The position numbers were made by a program, and so were the translations under genes. Under the pieces are notes generated by a model. The model ran no database searches and was not told the origin of the DNA. It saw nothing but the letters and a program-made list of their open reading frames with translations. DNA of 50,295 nucleotides from an uncultured Chryseobacterium sp. (GTDB lineage: Bacteria > Bacteroidota > Bacteroidia > Flavobacteriales > Weeksellaceae). Shown piece after piece: positions 39,340-48,586 of the stretch. Location: NCBI GenBank assembly GCA_913777465.1, contig CAJYRQ010000094.1, positions 1 through 50,295 of the forward strand, written 5' to 3'. How positions within the stretch are numbered: the stretch's first letter is position 1; each line of letters begins with the position of its first letter.

Positions 39340-40012
39340 ACCAATAAGTGAATGCTGAATTTGATCCGCAAGTGAATAGTCAATCAAAACCAGCATAAAA
39401 TTGACGAGCAAAGCGAATTGACCCGCAAGAATTGACAATTGACCGGAAGTGAATGGTGAATTTTAAGGTCAAAGTTTAATCAAAGCAAATCTTGCAAAAT
39501 TCTTAACCGAAATTCCACTCCTCTGGAGGGGTGTCGAAAATTCAAAGAATTTTTGACGGGGTGGTTTTAAAGTGAATGGTGAATTTTGCTCCACAAGTGA
39601 ATGGTCAATAGCGAATTACAAATGCAGACCTGTTGGAAAAACGTCAAGGTGCAAATCTTTCGAAATGCAGAACGTTGTAAGGCGCAAAGATTTTATCTCC
39701 GATAAAATTGCACCGCTTTATTTTAAAGATTAAAAATTTACCGTTGGTATCAGCAATATACAAATTTGACAGCGTCAAATTCTTTGCGCCTTACAACATG
39801 AAGCATTCAAAAAGTTCTTGCGCCTTTGTGCATTCCAACAACCATTTGAAGCATCAATTAAAATTGACAAGCGAAGCGCATTCACCCGCAGGAATTCACC
39901 ATTCACCTCAAATGAATCACCATTTATAAAAACTTTAAGAAATTTTAATCCCTATTTTTCGGGTTTGGCGTGAAACTTTCTGCTAAATTTGAGTAACATC
40001 AAATAATAAAAT
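39340..40012. repeat. Repeat-filled intergenic region
   Basis: In order it holds R2 (about 39345-39460), R1 (39500-39570), R2 (about 39570-39620), one R3 unit (about 39630-39845) and R2 (about 39860-39930). R3 has GGCGCAAAGATTTTATC, CGATAAAATTG and TTCTTTGCGCC. No gene is seen. Confidence 0.7.
39500..39570 (+). repeat. Dispersed repeat R1, copy 5
   Basis: CTTAACCGAAATTCCACTC through GACGGGGTGGTTTTAA. It is the most diverged copy, with GGTGTCG in place of GGTGGCG. Confidence 0.78.
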
Positions 40013-40822
40013 ATGGAAATCTCTCTTCACAATCAGGTGGCCATTATTACAGGAGCCTCCAGCGGAATCGGTTCAGGAATTGCAAAATCATTGGGGGCAG
40101 CCGGTGCTGCAGTTGTTATCAACCACTCTTCAGAACATTCACTGGATGATGCCAAAGCGGTTTTAAAAGAAATTACCGATGCCGGAGGAAGCGGGATTAC
40201 CTGGCAGTGTGATGTTTCAAAGGAGGATGAAGTTATTAAAATGTTCAGTGAAGTTGTTTCACAATTCGGAACCGTGGATATTCTTGTCAATAATGCCGGT
40301 GTTCAGAAAGACGCAAAATTTACCGAAATGACCCTCGATCAGTGGAATATGGTTATCGGCATCAATCTTACAGGACAGTTTTTATGCGCTCGGGAAGCAA
40401 TTAAAGAATTCCTCCGCCGTGGAATCGATACGTCACGCTCCGTTGCCTGTGGTAAAATCATTCACATCAGTTCGGTTCATGAAGTCATTCCGTGGGCAGG
40501 GCACGCCAATTATGCTGCCAGCAAGGGAGCCATCCGGATGCTGATGCAGACCTTGGCCCAGGAATACGGCGCCGATAAAATCCGCGTGAATTCCATTTGT
40601 CCGGGTGCCATCCAGACTCCGATCAACAAAAGTGCGTGGAGTACACCGGAAGCTTTAAATGCGCTGATGACCCTGATTCCCTACAACAGAATCGGACAGC
40701 CGCAGGACATCGGAAATTTAGCCGTATTTCTGGCCAGCGACCTTTCAGACTATATCACCGGGGCCAGTATTTTCGTCGATGGCGGAATGACGACTTTCGA
40801 AAGTTTTTCAACAGGCGGATAG
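40013..40822 (+). CDS. Short-chain dehydrogenase, glucose 1-dehydrogenase type
   Basis: This 269-aa classical SDR has the NAD(P) site IITGASSGIGSGIAKSLGAAG (about 11-31, TGxxxGIG). ILVNNAGVQ (about 88-96, NNAG), catalytic Ser in HISSVHEV (about 147-154) and Tyr-Lys in HANYAASKGAI (about 160-170, YxxSK) follow. The C-terminus LSDYITGASIFVDGGMTTF is usual. It resembles glucose 1-dehydrogenases, but the true substrate is open. The next gene is a large sugar-acting enzyme, so a carbohydrate role is plausible. Confidence 0.9.
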   Translation: MEISLHNQVAIITGASSGIGSGIAKSLGAAGAAVVINHSSEHSLDDAKAVLKEITDAGGSGITWQCDVSKEDEVIKMFSEVVSQFGTVDILVNNAGVQKDAKFTEMTLDQWNMVIGINLTGQFLCAREAIKEFLRRGIDTSRSVACGKIIHISSVHEVIPWAGHANYAASKGAIRMLMQTLAQEYGADKIRVNSICPGAIQTPINKSAWSTPEALNALMTLIPYNRIGQPQDIGNLAVFLASDLSDYITGASIFVDGGMTTFESFSTGG

Positions 40823-41051
40823 TTTAGGGCGCACATTTCCGGCTTTCACTACTCGCTTTTTTGTGCCTGGGCTTTTTCCGGGCTTACAAAAAGAGCTCAG
40901 ACAGGCCGTTCAATCCGGGGCGCACTCCAGTCATAATACAGACAGCCGTTTTTAATTCAGATAAAATTGAAGCAAGCATTTGGATTTAAGTTAAGCTTCA
41001 ACTTATCCATCATCATTATCAATTATAAATTATCATTCATCCTATCGACGC
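40823..41051. repeat. Spacer with R4 repeat copy
   Basis: At about 40827-40923, GGGCGCACATTTCCGGCTTT through CAATCCGGGGCGC is a diverged copy of the element at 12855-12937. It ends the SDR gene. Then comes an AT-rich leader. Confidence 0.5.
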
Positions 41052-43718
41052 ATGAAAGAAAAAGAAAGATTATCCGATGTTACCTGGAAAAAATGGGGAC
41101 CTTACGTCAGCAACCGCGAATGGGGCACGGTACGGGAAGACTACAGCCCGGATGGCAAAGCCTGGACTTATACCAACCACGATATCGCGGAAGCCAAAAC
41201 CTACCGTTGGGGCGAAGAAGGCATCTGCGGGATCTGCGATGACTTCCAGAAGCTGGTTTTCTCCGTCGGATTCTGGAACAAAAAAGATAAAATGGTGAAA
41301 GAACGCCTTTTCGGACTTGCCAACAAACAGGGAAACCATGGAGAAGATGTGAAGGAATATTTTTATTACCTGGACGGCACACCTACGCATTCCTATATGA
41401 AAATGCTGTACAAGTATCCGCAGAATGCCTTCCCGTATGATAATCTGATCCGCACCAATGGCCGGCGTTCCCGGCAGGAACCGGAATATGAATTAATCGA
41501 TACCGGAATTTTTGACCAAAATGAATACTTCGATATTTTTATCGAATATGCCAAAGAAAGCCAGAATGACATTCTGGTAAAACTGACGGTCGTTAATAAA
41601 TCTGAAAAGGAGGCACCGCTGGTGATACTGCCCACGATATGGTTCCGGAATACCTGGAGCTGGGGCTATAATGATTACCGACCACAAATGAATTCCGATG
41701 ATGCACAAATTATAAAGATCAATCATAAAGACCTAGAAATTAAAAACCTGTACGCCATGCAGTGTGAAAAAGTATTGTTTTGCGATAATGAAACCAATAA
41801 TGAAAGACTGTACCAATCTGTGAACGCTTCAAAATACACCAAAGACGGCATCAATGATTTTATAATCAGTGGCAATTCACAGGCAGTAAATCCCAAAGAT
41901 TTCGGGACAAAAGCAGCATTTTTTATTGATGAAACTTTTAAAGCCAAAGAAACAAAAACCTTTGAATTCAGGCTGTCCGATAAAGATCTGAAGCAGCCTT
42001 TTGAAGATTTTGAGGATGTTTTTAATACAAGACACCAGGAAGCCGATGAGTTTTATACCGACATCCAGTGCGGCATTAAAACCGATGATGAAAAACTGGT
42101 CCAGCGGCAGGCCTTTGCCGGTATGCTGTGGAATAAAATGTTCTATCATTATAACGTCGAAAAGTGGCTGAAAGGCGATCCCGGTGAAATCCCGCCGCCG
42201 AAGTCCCGTGAAAAAATCCGTAACTCCGAATGGAAACACCTTAACAATGAGCACATCATTTCAATGCCCGATAAGTGGGAATATCCCTGGTACGCCACCT
42301 GGGATCTTGCCTTTCACACCATCAGCTTTTCCCTGATCGATCCGGATTTTGCCAAGCACCAGCTTAAATTATTCCTTTTTGAATGGTATATGCATCCGAA
42401 CGGGCAGCTTCCCGCCTATGAGTGGGATTTCAGCGATGTCAACCCGCCGGTTCATGCCTGGGCGGTTTTCAGGGTGTTTAAAATCGATGAATACCTGAAG
42501 CAGAAACCCGATCTTGAATTCCTGGAAAGTGCCTTCCAGAAGCTGCTGATGAATTTTACCTGGTGGGTAAATAAAAAAGACCATAACGGAAACAATATTT
42601 TTGAAGGGGGCTTCCTCGGACTGGATAATATCGGGGTCTTCGACCGGAATGCACCGCTTCCGAACGGCGAACACCTGGAACAGTCGGACGGAACCAGCTG
42701 GATGGCCATGTTTGCCCTGAATATGATGCGTATTGCCCTTGAACTTGCCCTTTACAATAACATTTACGAAGAAATGGCCATGAAATTCTTTGAACATTTC
42801 CTGGCAATTGCAAATTCCCTCGACAATATGGGTGAAGAGTGTTTCAGCCTTTGGGACGAGCAGGATGAGTTTTTCTACGATGCGATCGCCTCAAATGACG
42901 GCAGCCATATGTACCTGAAATTACGGACCATTGTCGGACTGATCCCGATGTTTGCCGTTGAGGTGATTGATGATGAGATGATCGAAAAGCTGCCAAATTT
43001 TAAAGCAAGAATGGACTGGGTACTGGAAAATAAACCGGAACTGGCGGCCTTGGTATCCCATTGGGAAGTTAAAGGCGATGAGTCTAAGCATCTATTATCT
43101 CTGTTGCGTGGCCACCGCCTGAAAAGGCTGCTGAGCCGTATGCTGGATCCGGATCAGTTTTTGAGCGATTTTGGCGTCCGTGCCTTGTCTAAGGAATATG
43201 AAGAAAATCCTTATACCATGACACTGAATGGTACGGATTATACCGTAAAATATGCCCCTGCAGAAAGCGACAGCGGAATGTTCGGCGGCAACAGCAACTG
43301 GCGCGGACCGATCTGGTTCCCGATTAATTTTTTAATCATCGAAAGCCTGCAGCGTTTTTTCTTTTATTACAGCCCGGATTTCCTGGTAGAGTTCCCGACC
43401 GGAAGCGGAAAATATTCCAATCTGGATGAGATTGCAGATGCTCTAAGCCACCGGCTTTCAAAATTGTTTTTAATGGATGAAAACGGGAAGAGGCCTTTTA
43501 ACGGTCAGTATCCGAGATTCCAGGCCGACCCGGATTTCAAGGATTATATCCTGTTCTATGAATATTTCCATGGAGACAACGGCCGTGGAGTAGGCGCTTC
43601 CCACCAAACCGGCTGGACCGGCCTCATTGCCAAAATCCTCATGCCGAGGTTTTCCAAAAAACAGATTGCCGAATCCGAAACCGAAATGCCGGAAGAGTCA
43701 AACATGGAAAAGAAGTAA
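41052..43718 (+). CDS. Large glycoside hydrolase, MGH1/GH63-like
   Basis: This 888-aa protein has no signal peptide. The N-terminal half (to about 360) is beta-rich, with WGPYVSNREWGTVREDYSPDG (about 14-34) as a strongly conserved opening. The C-terminal half is an (alpha/alpha)6 barrel, with YPWYATWDLAFHTISFSLID (about 413-432) and GQLPAYEWDFSDVNPPVHAW (about 451-470). FEGGFLGLDNIGVFDR (about 515-530) and GMFGGNSNWRGPIWFPINFL (about 737-756) give likely acid residues of the GH63/MGH1 clan. It probably hydrolyses an alpha-glucosidic or mannosyl-glycerate type bond in the cytosol. It converges with recO with 13 bp between. Confidence 0.88.
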   Translation: MKEKERLSDVTWKKWGPYVSNREWGTVREDYSPDGKAWTYTNHDIAEAKTYRWGEEGICGICDDFQKLVFSVGFWNKKDKMVKERLFGLANKQGNHGEDVKEYFYYLDGTPTHSYMKMLYKYPQNAFPYDNLIRTNGRRSRQEPEYELIDTGIFDQNEYFDIFIEYAKESQNDILVKLTVVNKSEKEAPLVILPTIWFRNTWSWGYNDYRPQMNSDDAQIIKINHKDLEIKNLYAMQCEKVLFCDNETNNERLYQSVNASKYTKDGINDFIISGNSQAVNPKDFGTKAAFFIDETFKAKETKTFEFRLSDKDLKQPFEDFEDVFNTRHQEADEFYTDIQCGIKTDDEKLVQRQAFAGMLWNKMFYHYNVEKWLKGDPGEIPPPKSREKIRNSEWKHLNNEHIISMPDKWEYPWYATWDLAFHTISFSLIDPDFAKHQLKLFLFEWYMHPNGQLPAYEWDFSDVNPPVHAWAVFRVFKIDEYLKQKPDLEFLESAFQKLLMNFTWWVNKKDHNGNNIFEGGFLGLDNIGVFDRNAPLPNGEHLEQSDGTSWMAMFALNMMRIALELALYNNIYEEMAMKFFEHFLAIANSLDNMGEECFSLWDEQDEFFYDAIASNDGSHMYLKLRTIVGLIPMFAVEVIDDEMIEKLPNFKARMDWVLENKPELAALVSHWEVKGDESKHLLSLLRGHRLKRLLSRMLDPDQFLSDFGVRALSKEYEENPYTMTLNGTDYTVKYAPAESDSGMFGGNSNWRGPIWFPINFLIIESLQRFFFYYSPDFLVEFPTGSGKYSNLDEIADALSHRLSKLFLMDENGKRPFNGQYPRFQADPDFKDYILFYEYFHGDNGRGVGASHQTGWTGLIAKILMPRFSKKQIAESETEMPEESNMEKK

Positions 43719-43731
43719 CGTTTAATTCGTC

Positions 43732-44418
43732 TTATTCGAAAATTTGCTGGATAACTTCCAATGAAGCCGGGATTTTAAATTCTGTAATGTGATAATGATA
43801 ATAGACAAGAATACTATCTAAAAAATCTTTCCGGAGCCGTGAGGGAATCCGCATGCGGTAAGGATCTTCTGCTGTTAGCACGTTTTTCCATACTGAAGAA
43901 ATTTCCTCGGTAAACATTTGATGCATAATTTCGGAAGTAAATGTTCCGGTTTCAGGATCAAGGTATTGCCTGTCATTAATCAGCGGAGCTACCCCTTGGA
44001 TTTTCAGGATTTTAATTAAAAAAATGAGATGCGACTGGTAATTCCGGTTCTGAAGCTCATCAATAAATTCTTCCAGGCAAATGAAAATCGTGTGGTTCTT
44101 GTTTTCATGCCTTAAATTTTGGTTGAGAAAATCTGAAACAAAAAAGACGACGGAATTGCACCGGATATCCGTGTAGATATCATTGCTCTTTACCATTTCA
44201 AATTTAGAAATGGTCTGGATTCCGTTTCCTTTCAGGGGATTTAAAGAAAAGTTGAGTTTGCTTAAAGGCAGAAGAAGGGCCTTCTTCTTATTTTTTTTGG
44301 TGTAAATTCCTTTTAAAAAATAAGACTGAAACCCGTCTTCTTCGGTAAAACAGTGCAGCACGGCATCGTTCTCACCATATTTTATGTACGATAGTAAAAA
44401 TCCGTTCTGTGAATTCAT
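43732..44418 (-). CDS. recO: DNA repair protein RecO
   Basis: This 228-aa protein has an N-terminal OB fold (about 1-75) with GFLLSYIKYGENDAVLHCFTEEDG and the short loop GIYTKKNKKKALLLPLSKLNF. A helical C-terminal part follows with FLNQNLRHENKNHTIF and LFLIKILKIQGVAPL (about 146-160). No zinc-finger Cys set is seen, as in many Bacteroidetes RecO. RecO loads RecA in the RecFOR gap-repair pathway with RecR. It overlaps the stop of porZ by one base, as is common in Flavobacteria. Confidence 0.93.
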   Translation of the reverse strand: MNSQNGFLLSYIKYGENDAVLHCFTEEDGFQSYFLKGIYTKKNKKKALLLPLSKLNFSLNPLKGNGIQTISKFEMVKSNDIYTDIRCNSVVFFVSDFLNQNLRHENKNHTIFICLEEFIDELQNRNYQSHLIFLIKILKIQGVAPLINDRQYLDPETGTFTSEIMHQMFTEEISSVWKNVLTAEDPYRMRIPSRLRKDFLDSILVYYHYHITEFKIPASLEVIQQIFE

Positions 44419-46703
44419 TAATTTACCACAGCAATCTTTGCCGTTGCTTTATCGGTACCGTCTTCATTGGTCATCAATACGAAATATACCCCTGAAGCAA
44501 CACGCTGCCCCCGTTGATTATTGAGATCCCATTCATAATATCCTCCTCGTGCTACAGTTGAATGTACGATATTTCCTGTAGCATCAACAATTCGGATATT
44601 GGCTACTTCTGCAAGGCCTTTGATAGTTACTTTACCTTTAAAATTAGAGTATACCACCGGATTAGGGTAAACCAGAACATTTCCAAAATTTGAAGTGACA
44701 TCCGAAACATCGCCCTGGTAGGTTACAATTCCGTCATAGGTAGCAAAATAAACTTTTCCTGTTTTTTTGTCGACTTTTATATCGGTAACGGTATTGTTCG
44801 GCAGCGGAGAATTTTCTTTGGTAAAATGCTTGATGGTCTGCTGGCCGTCGGCAGAAAGATAATAGACGCCACCGCCGTCTACCGAAACCCACTTATGGTC
44901 GCCGGCATCCACTTCAATCTGTAAAATCTGCCCGTCCCGGAAAAGTTCCTCTCCCAGCCCGTTCTGCTCGATAATAATCGGTTCTACTTTCGCCGTGGCA
45001 GGCGTTTTTATGGCATTCACTGCGTTCGGCAGCACCCTTAGGCCTATCTCACCCCCGATCCATGCATCTCCTGATTTGTCAATGGCTACGGAAAGCGTAC
45101 CTCCCGAAGTCGGGGCAAATCCGTTGGTCTGGGTTAATATATATTCTTTATCGTCGGAGGTATTGATTGTCTTTTTCGCATCATAAGCAATGAAATTGTT
45201 GGTTCTTGGATTAGGAAGCCAAAGCAAACCTTCATGGTATAATGGCTTTTGTGCAGCTCCGAAATTCTGTGCGGCATTTCTTGTAAGAAAATTATCCGTT
45301 GCCCTGTCATAAGCACCAATTGCCACATAAGCACCGGAAGGTGGTCCGTCATTTGCGAAAGCAATTGATACAAACAGGTTATTTACATCATCAAATGCAA
45401 AGCCTACAGGTCTCATTGTAAAATTATCTTCCGTACCGAGATTATATCTTTTTACAAGAGTAAAATCTTTGTTAGTGGCATCATATTTCATCTTATATAC
45501 ACCACGTGTACTGTTAAATACGTAATTCGTCAAGAAGATTTCATTCGGATTTACCGGATCGGCAATTACATCTAAAACATTAAATAGGTTAGCATTCGGC
45601 TTAAAATAAGATGGATGAATCCATTCAGCTCCATTGAAATAATAGAACCCCGGATTTTTCGTATTCACAACCGGGGTGTTAAACCTGCTTTCCCGGGCTC
45701 CGGTAGAAACTAAAATCTGGTTGTCCCCGTAAATGCTCAGTTTATAGGCAAAGTTTAAATACGGTCCGTCCGGTCTGAAAGAATTTCCGCCTTCGTTTTT
45801 AATGCCCGACATAATGGTTCCTCCGTATACACTGCTTCCAACCTTGGTGGCAGTATTGCATTCTTCTCCAAAAGTAACATTATTGTTGAACGTTCCGTTG
45901 GTATTGAAAGTATAGATCCTGCTGAGATCGGTAACAATAATATTGCCGGCCGTTACGACCACATCATGCACATTGCCGAAGGGCTGGGCAAGGGGAGTGG
46001 ATGTTCCGCCATTGTATATATAAGCTGTAGTGGCAGACGAAAAGCTTAAAACCCCTTCCGAATCGATATGTTTGAATGAACCCGCCATCTCCGTTGTCCA
46101 TGTGGTGTAAACAGGGAAGTTGTTATTCATTTCATGGCTTTTTAAGCCGGTATTGGTAACAGAGTAGACTTTATTGCCAAAAATTGTAGCCTCATTACTT
46201 GCTTCATACACACCTCCGGAAAGGAAGAATGCGGAGTCTTTAAACTCTTTTTTCTTTAAATCGAAAATAGAAACCCCATAGCCTACGGAAACCACGGCCA
46301 GATCTCCGGTAATGGAGATATGGTTAATCCTTTTGCTTCCGTTATAGCCGGTTGCAATAGGAATATCCACAATATAGGTAACTCCATCCGGCGTCATAAC
46401 GTCCATCGAACCATTCTGGTAGCCAACCAGTCCGATTTTAGTTTGTGGATTATAATCAAAAGCTGAAATTTTAACTTCATGCAGGCCGTTAGCTTTAGAA
46501 AGCTTTGTGATTTCGCCTGTGGAAATGGTATAATAGAAAACCCCGTTTTCCGCTGCTGCAACTATTTTTCCATTATCTTCTTTCATCGCCAGTACATTAT
46601 TGTAAGAGAATAAGTCGGCCCATTTTTTTGAAGAAATAGTCTGTGCATTTGCAACGTGCAGGGATGCCAAGATACCAAGAGAAATTAAAGAGAGTTTTTT
46701 CAT
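44418..46703 (-). CDS. porZ: PorZ-like type IX secretion component with sorting domain
   Basis: This 761-aa protein has signal peptide MKKLSLISLGILASLHVANA (about 1-20). A two-part beta-propeller region (about 25-650) has AAENGVFYYTISTGEITKLS and TDIKVDKKTGKVYFATYDG, like Por_Secre_tail-linked propellers. A C-terminal T9SS domain, NVLVYPNPVVYSNFKGKVTI through ASGVYFVLMTN, forms the last 85 residues. PorZ delivers anionic lipopolysaccharide-type anchor to T9SS cargo at the surface. The name rests on the propeller-plus-tail architecture and position next to recO. Confidence 0.88.
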   Translation of the reverse strand: MKKLSLISLGILASLHVANAQTISSKKWADLFSYNNVLAMKEDNGKIVAAAENGVFYYTISTGEITKLSKANGLHEVKISAFDYNPQTKIGLVGYQNGSMDVMTPDGVTYIVDIPIATGYNGSKRINHISITGDLAVVSVGYGVSIFDLKKKEFKDSAFFLSGGVYEASNEATIFGNKVYSVTNTGLKSHEMNNNFPVYTTWTTEMAGSFKHIDSEGVLSFSSATTAYIYNGGTSTPLAQPFGNVHDVVVTAGNIIVTDLSRIYTFNTNGTFNNNVTFGEECNTATKVGSSVYGGTIMSGIKNEGGNSFRPDGPYLNFAYKLSIYGDNQILVSTGARESRFNTPVVNTKNPGFYYFNGAEWIHPSYFKPNANLFNVLDVIADPVNPNEIFLTNYVFNSTRGVYKMKYDATNKDFTLVKRYNLGTEDNFTMRPVGFAFDDVNNLFVSIAFANDGPPSGAYVAIGAYDRATDNFLTRNAAQNFGAAQKPLYHEGLLWLPNPRTNNFIAYDAKKTINTSDDKEYILTQTNGFAPTSGGTLSVAIDKSGDAWIGGEIGLRVLPNAVNAIKTPATAKVEPIIIEQNGLGEELFRDGQILQIEVDAGDHKWVSVDGGGVYYLSADGQQTIKHFTKENSPLPNNTVTDIKVDKKTGKVYFATYDGIVTYQGDVSDVTSNFGNVLVYPNPVVYSNFKGKVTIKGLAEVANIRIVDATGNIVHSTVARGGYYEWDLNNQRGQRVASGVYFVLMTNEDGTDKATAKIAVVN

Positions 46704-46705
46704 GC

Positions 46706-47656
46706 TTATGCTATTATGCTGCTGTCTATCGCCTGGTTGTTCCAGGAAATATGTTTTACGTTTTTATCTGAATCGAAAAAGAAATCTATCCTGCCCAGTA
46801 AAAGACCGGCCCATCCTACCTGGTTGACGAGCACATTTTTGCCTGCTCTGTTGGTAAAAGTCTGGGGCTCCGGTAAAAAAGTATGGGTATGCCCTCCCAG
46901 AATGAGATCTATATTTTCTGTTTTGGCGGCCAGAATCTTATCGTTGAGTTTATTGGGTTCGTCTTCATACTCGTAGCCGATGTGCGAAAGGCAGATAACA
47001 AGATCGCATTTCTGATCATTTTTCAGGAAAGCGGAATAATGCTGTGCCACTTCTACCGGATCCGAATATACGGTTTCGCCATACTGCTTTTTTCCTACCA
47101 GACCGTCCAGCTTGATGCCCACTCCGAAAATCCCTACTTTAATTCCGTTTTTATTAAAAATCTTATAAGGCGAAGTTTTACCGTCCAGTACAGTGTTTTT
47201 AAAATCATAGTTGGAGCAGATAAAAGGAAACTGCGCATTAGGCAGTACTTTTAAAAATCCATTCAGTCCATTATCAAAATCATGATTTCCCATTGTGGAT
47301 GCATCATATTTCATCATAGACATCAGCTTAAATTCCAGTTCTCCTCCAAAGAAGTTAAAATACGGGGTGCCCTGAAAAATATCCCCTGAATCCAAAAGAA
47401 GAAGATTCGATTCCTGGCTTCTGATCTGCTGGATCAGGCTGGCCCTTCTGGCGAATCCTCCCTGATTGGGGTTTCGGGTATAGCTGGCGTCGAAAGGTTC
47501 TATCCTGCTGTGTTGATCGTTGGTATGAAGGATCGTCAGTTTATTTGCAAATTTCAGATCAAGGATCTTCAATTCTTCTGCCATCATCATATTCGGAGCC
47601 AAGGCCATTGCCAGGGTTCCGCCGCCTATTGCTTTTAAAAAACTTTTTCTATCCAT
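46706..47656 (-). CDS. 5'-nucleotidase metallophosphatase domain protein
   Basis: This 316-aa protein has an N-terminal signal MDRKSFLKAIGGGTLAMALA (about 1-20) that looks like a Tat signal with RK in place of RR. The metallophosphatase domain of UshA-type nucleotidases has LTILHTNDQHSRIEPF (about 35-50), LLLDSGDIFQGTPYF (about 85-99) and TMGNHDFDNG (about 116-125). LVICLSHIGYEYEDE and LILGGHTHTF complete it. The usual C-terminal domain is absent and lies in the gene before (47656-48423), so one enzyme appears split in two polypeptides. It likely hydrolyses nucleotides in the periplasm. Confidence 0.9.
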   Translation of the reverse strand: MDRKSFLKAIGGGTLAMALAPNMMMAEELKILDLKFANKLTILHTNDQHSRIEPFDASYTRNPNQGGFARRASLIQQIRSQESNLLLLDSGDIFQGTPYFNFFGGELEFKLMSMMKYDASTMGNHDFDNGLNGFLKVLPNAQFPFICSNYDFKNTVLDGKTSPYKIFNKNGIKVGIFGVGIKLDGLVGKKQYGETVYSDPVEVAQHYSAFLKNDQKCDLVICLSHIGYEYEDEPNKLNDKILAAKTENIDLILGGHTHTFLPEPQTFTNRAGKNVLVNQVGWAGLLLGRIDFFFDSDKNVKHISWNNQAIDSSIIA

Positions 47657-48423
47657 TATTTCTTACCGGTAAAATTTAAACGAACATCCGTATGAGGAAC
47701 GACTTCAGGATTTTTTTTGAAATAATCGATAAAAAGATCCCTTAACTTCAGTCCTGTCGGGATCATTTCCCCTTTGGAGAAGAATTTCATATTGTCGCCG
47801 CCCAGTGCCAGATAATCGGAGGTTGCGATGTAGTAATCCTGATCGGGATTTACAGTTTTCCCGTCGATCAGTGTCTTGGTAAGCTGCCCGTTGTTGGTTT
47901 CAATGTATAAATGGGAAACCGGATTATTCACCTGGCGTTCTGCATAGTAATTGAACAGCCCCTGCAGATCGGTTCCTTTCATTTTTACGATGATGACTTC
48001 ATTTTCAAAAGGCATCACTTCAAATACGCTTTTCAGTAAAATATCACCTTTGCCGATCGTGGTACGAATTCCGCCGATGTTGATGAGCGCGGCATCTATA
48101 TTTCGCTGCAGGTTTTTTTTCGCCCACTCATTCGCTCCGTCGAAGGTGTAGTCTGCCAAAAGGTTTCCGAGATTGCTGTTGTCGCCCTGTTTCGTAAGAT
48201 CCACATTTGTGTATGAGATCTTCTGGCTCATCTCCTTATCCAGCTTCTGCTTATAAGGTTCAATGGTTTTTACAAACTCCTCATCATTCTTTAGCTCATT
48301 ATTAATAGAAATATTCTTCCGGATCTCCACTTTTCCCAGGTGCATGGACGAGGCCTGTGAAGCCGTCTTACAGCCGGAAAGTGCAGCCAGGGCAATTCCT
48401 AATAACAAGAATTTATTTTTCAT
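47656..48423 (-). CDS. 5'-nucleotidase C-terminal domain lipoprotein
   Basis: This 255-aa protein has lipoprotein signal MKNKFLLLGIALAALSGCK (lipobox LSGC, Cys about 18). The 5'-nucleotidase C-terminal domain has NLGNLLADYTFDGANEWAKK (about 79-98), INIGGIRTTIGKGDIL (about 109-124) and PFENEVIIVKMKG (about 132-144). YYIATSDYLALGGDNMKFF (about 202-220) is the substrate-binding signature with GGD. ATG 48423 is preferred over TTG 48432, since it gives the signal. Its stop overlaps the next start by one base (TAATG), which couples the two halves. Confidence 0.9.
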   Translation of the reverse strand: MKNKFLLLGIALAALSGCKTASQASSMHLGKVEIRKNISINNELKNDEEFVKTIEPYKQKLDKEMSQKISYTNVDLTKQGDNSNLGNLLADYTFDGANEWAKKNLQRNIDAALINIGGIRTTIGKGDILLKSVFEVMPFENEVIIVKMKGTDLQGLFNYYAERQVNNPVSHLYIETNNGQLTKTLIDGKTVNPDQDYYIATSDYLALGGDNMKFFSKGEMIPTGLKLRDLFIDYFKKNPEVVPHTDVRLNFTGKK

Positions 48424-48586
48424 ATACAGCAAATTATCATTACAGGTCCCGCCGCCGGTTTTTTCTGTGGCGGTTTCATCCTGTCTTTTAGTATATGCAA
48501 ATATAATTATATGTATAATAAAACATTAGTAATTATTAGAAATTCTTATTGTAAATTATTAATTTTGACAAAAATAATTCTAACAG

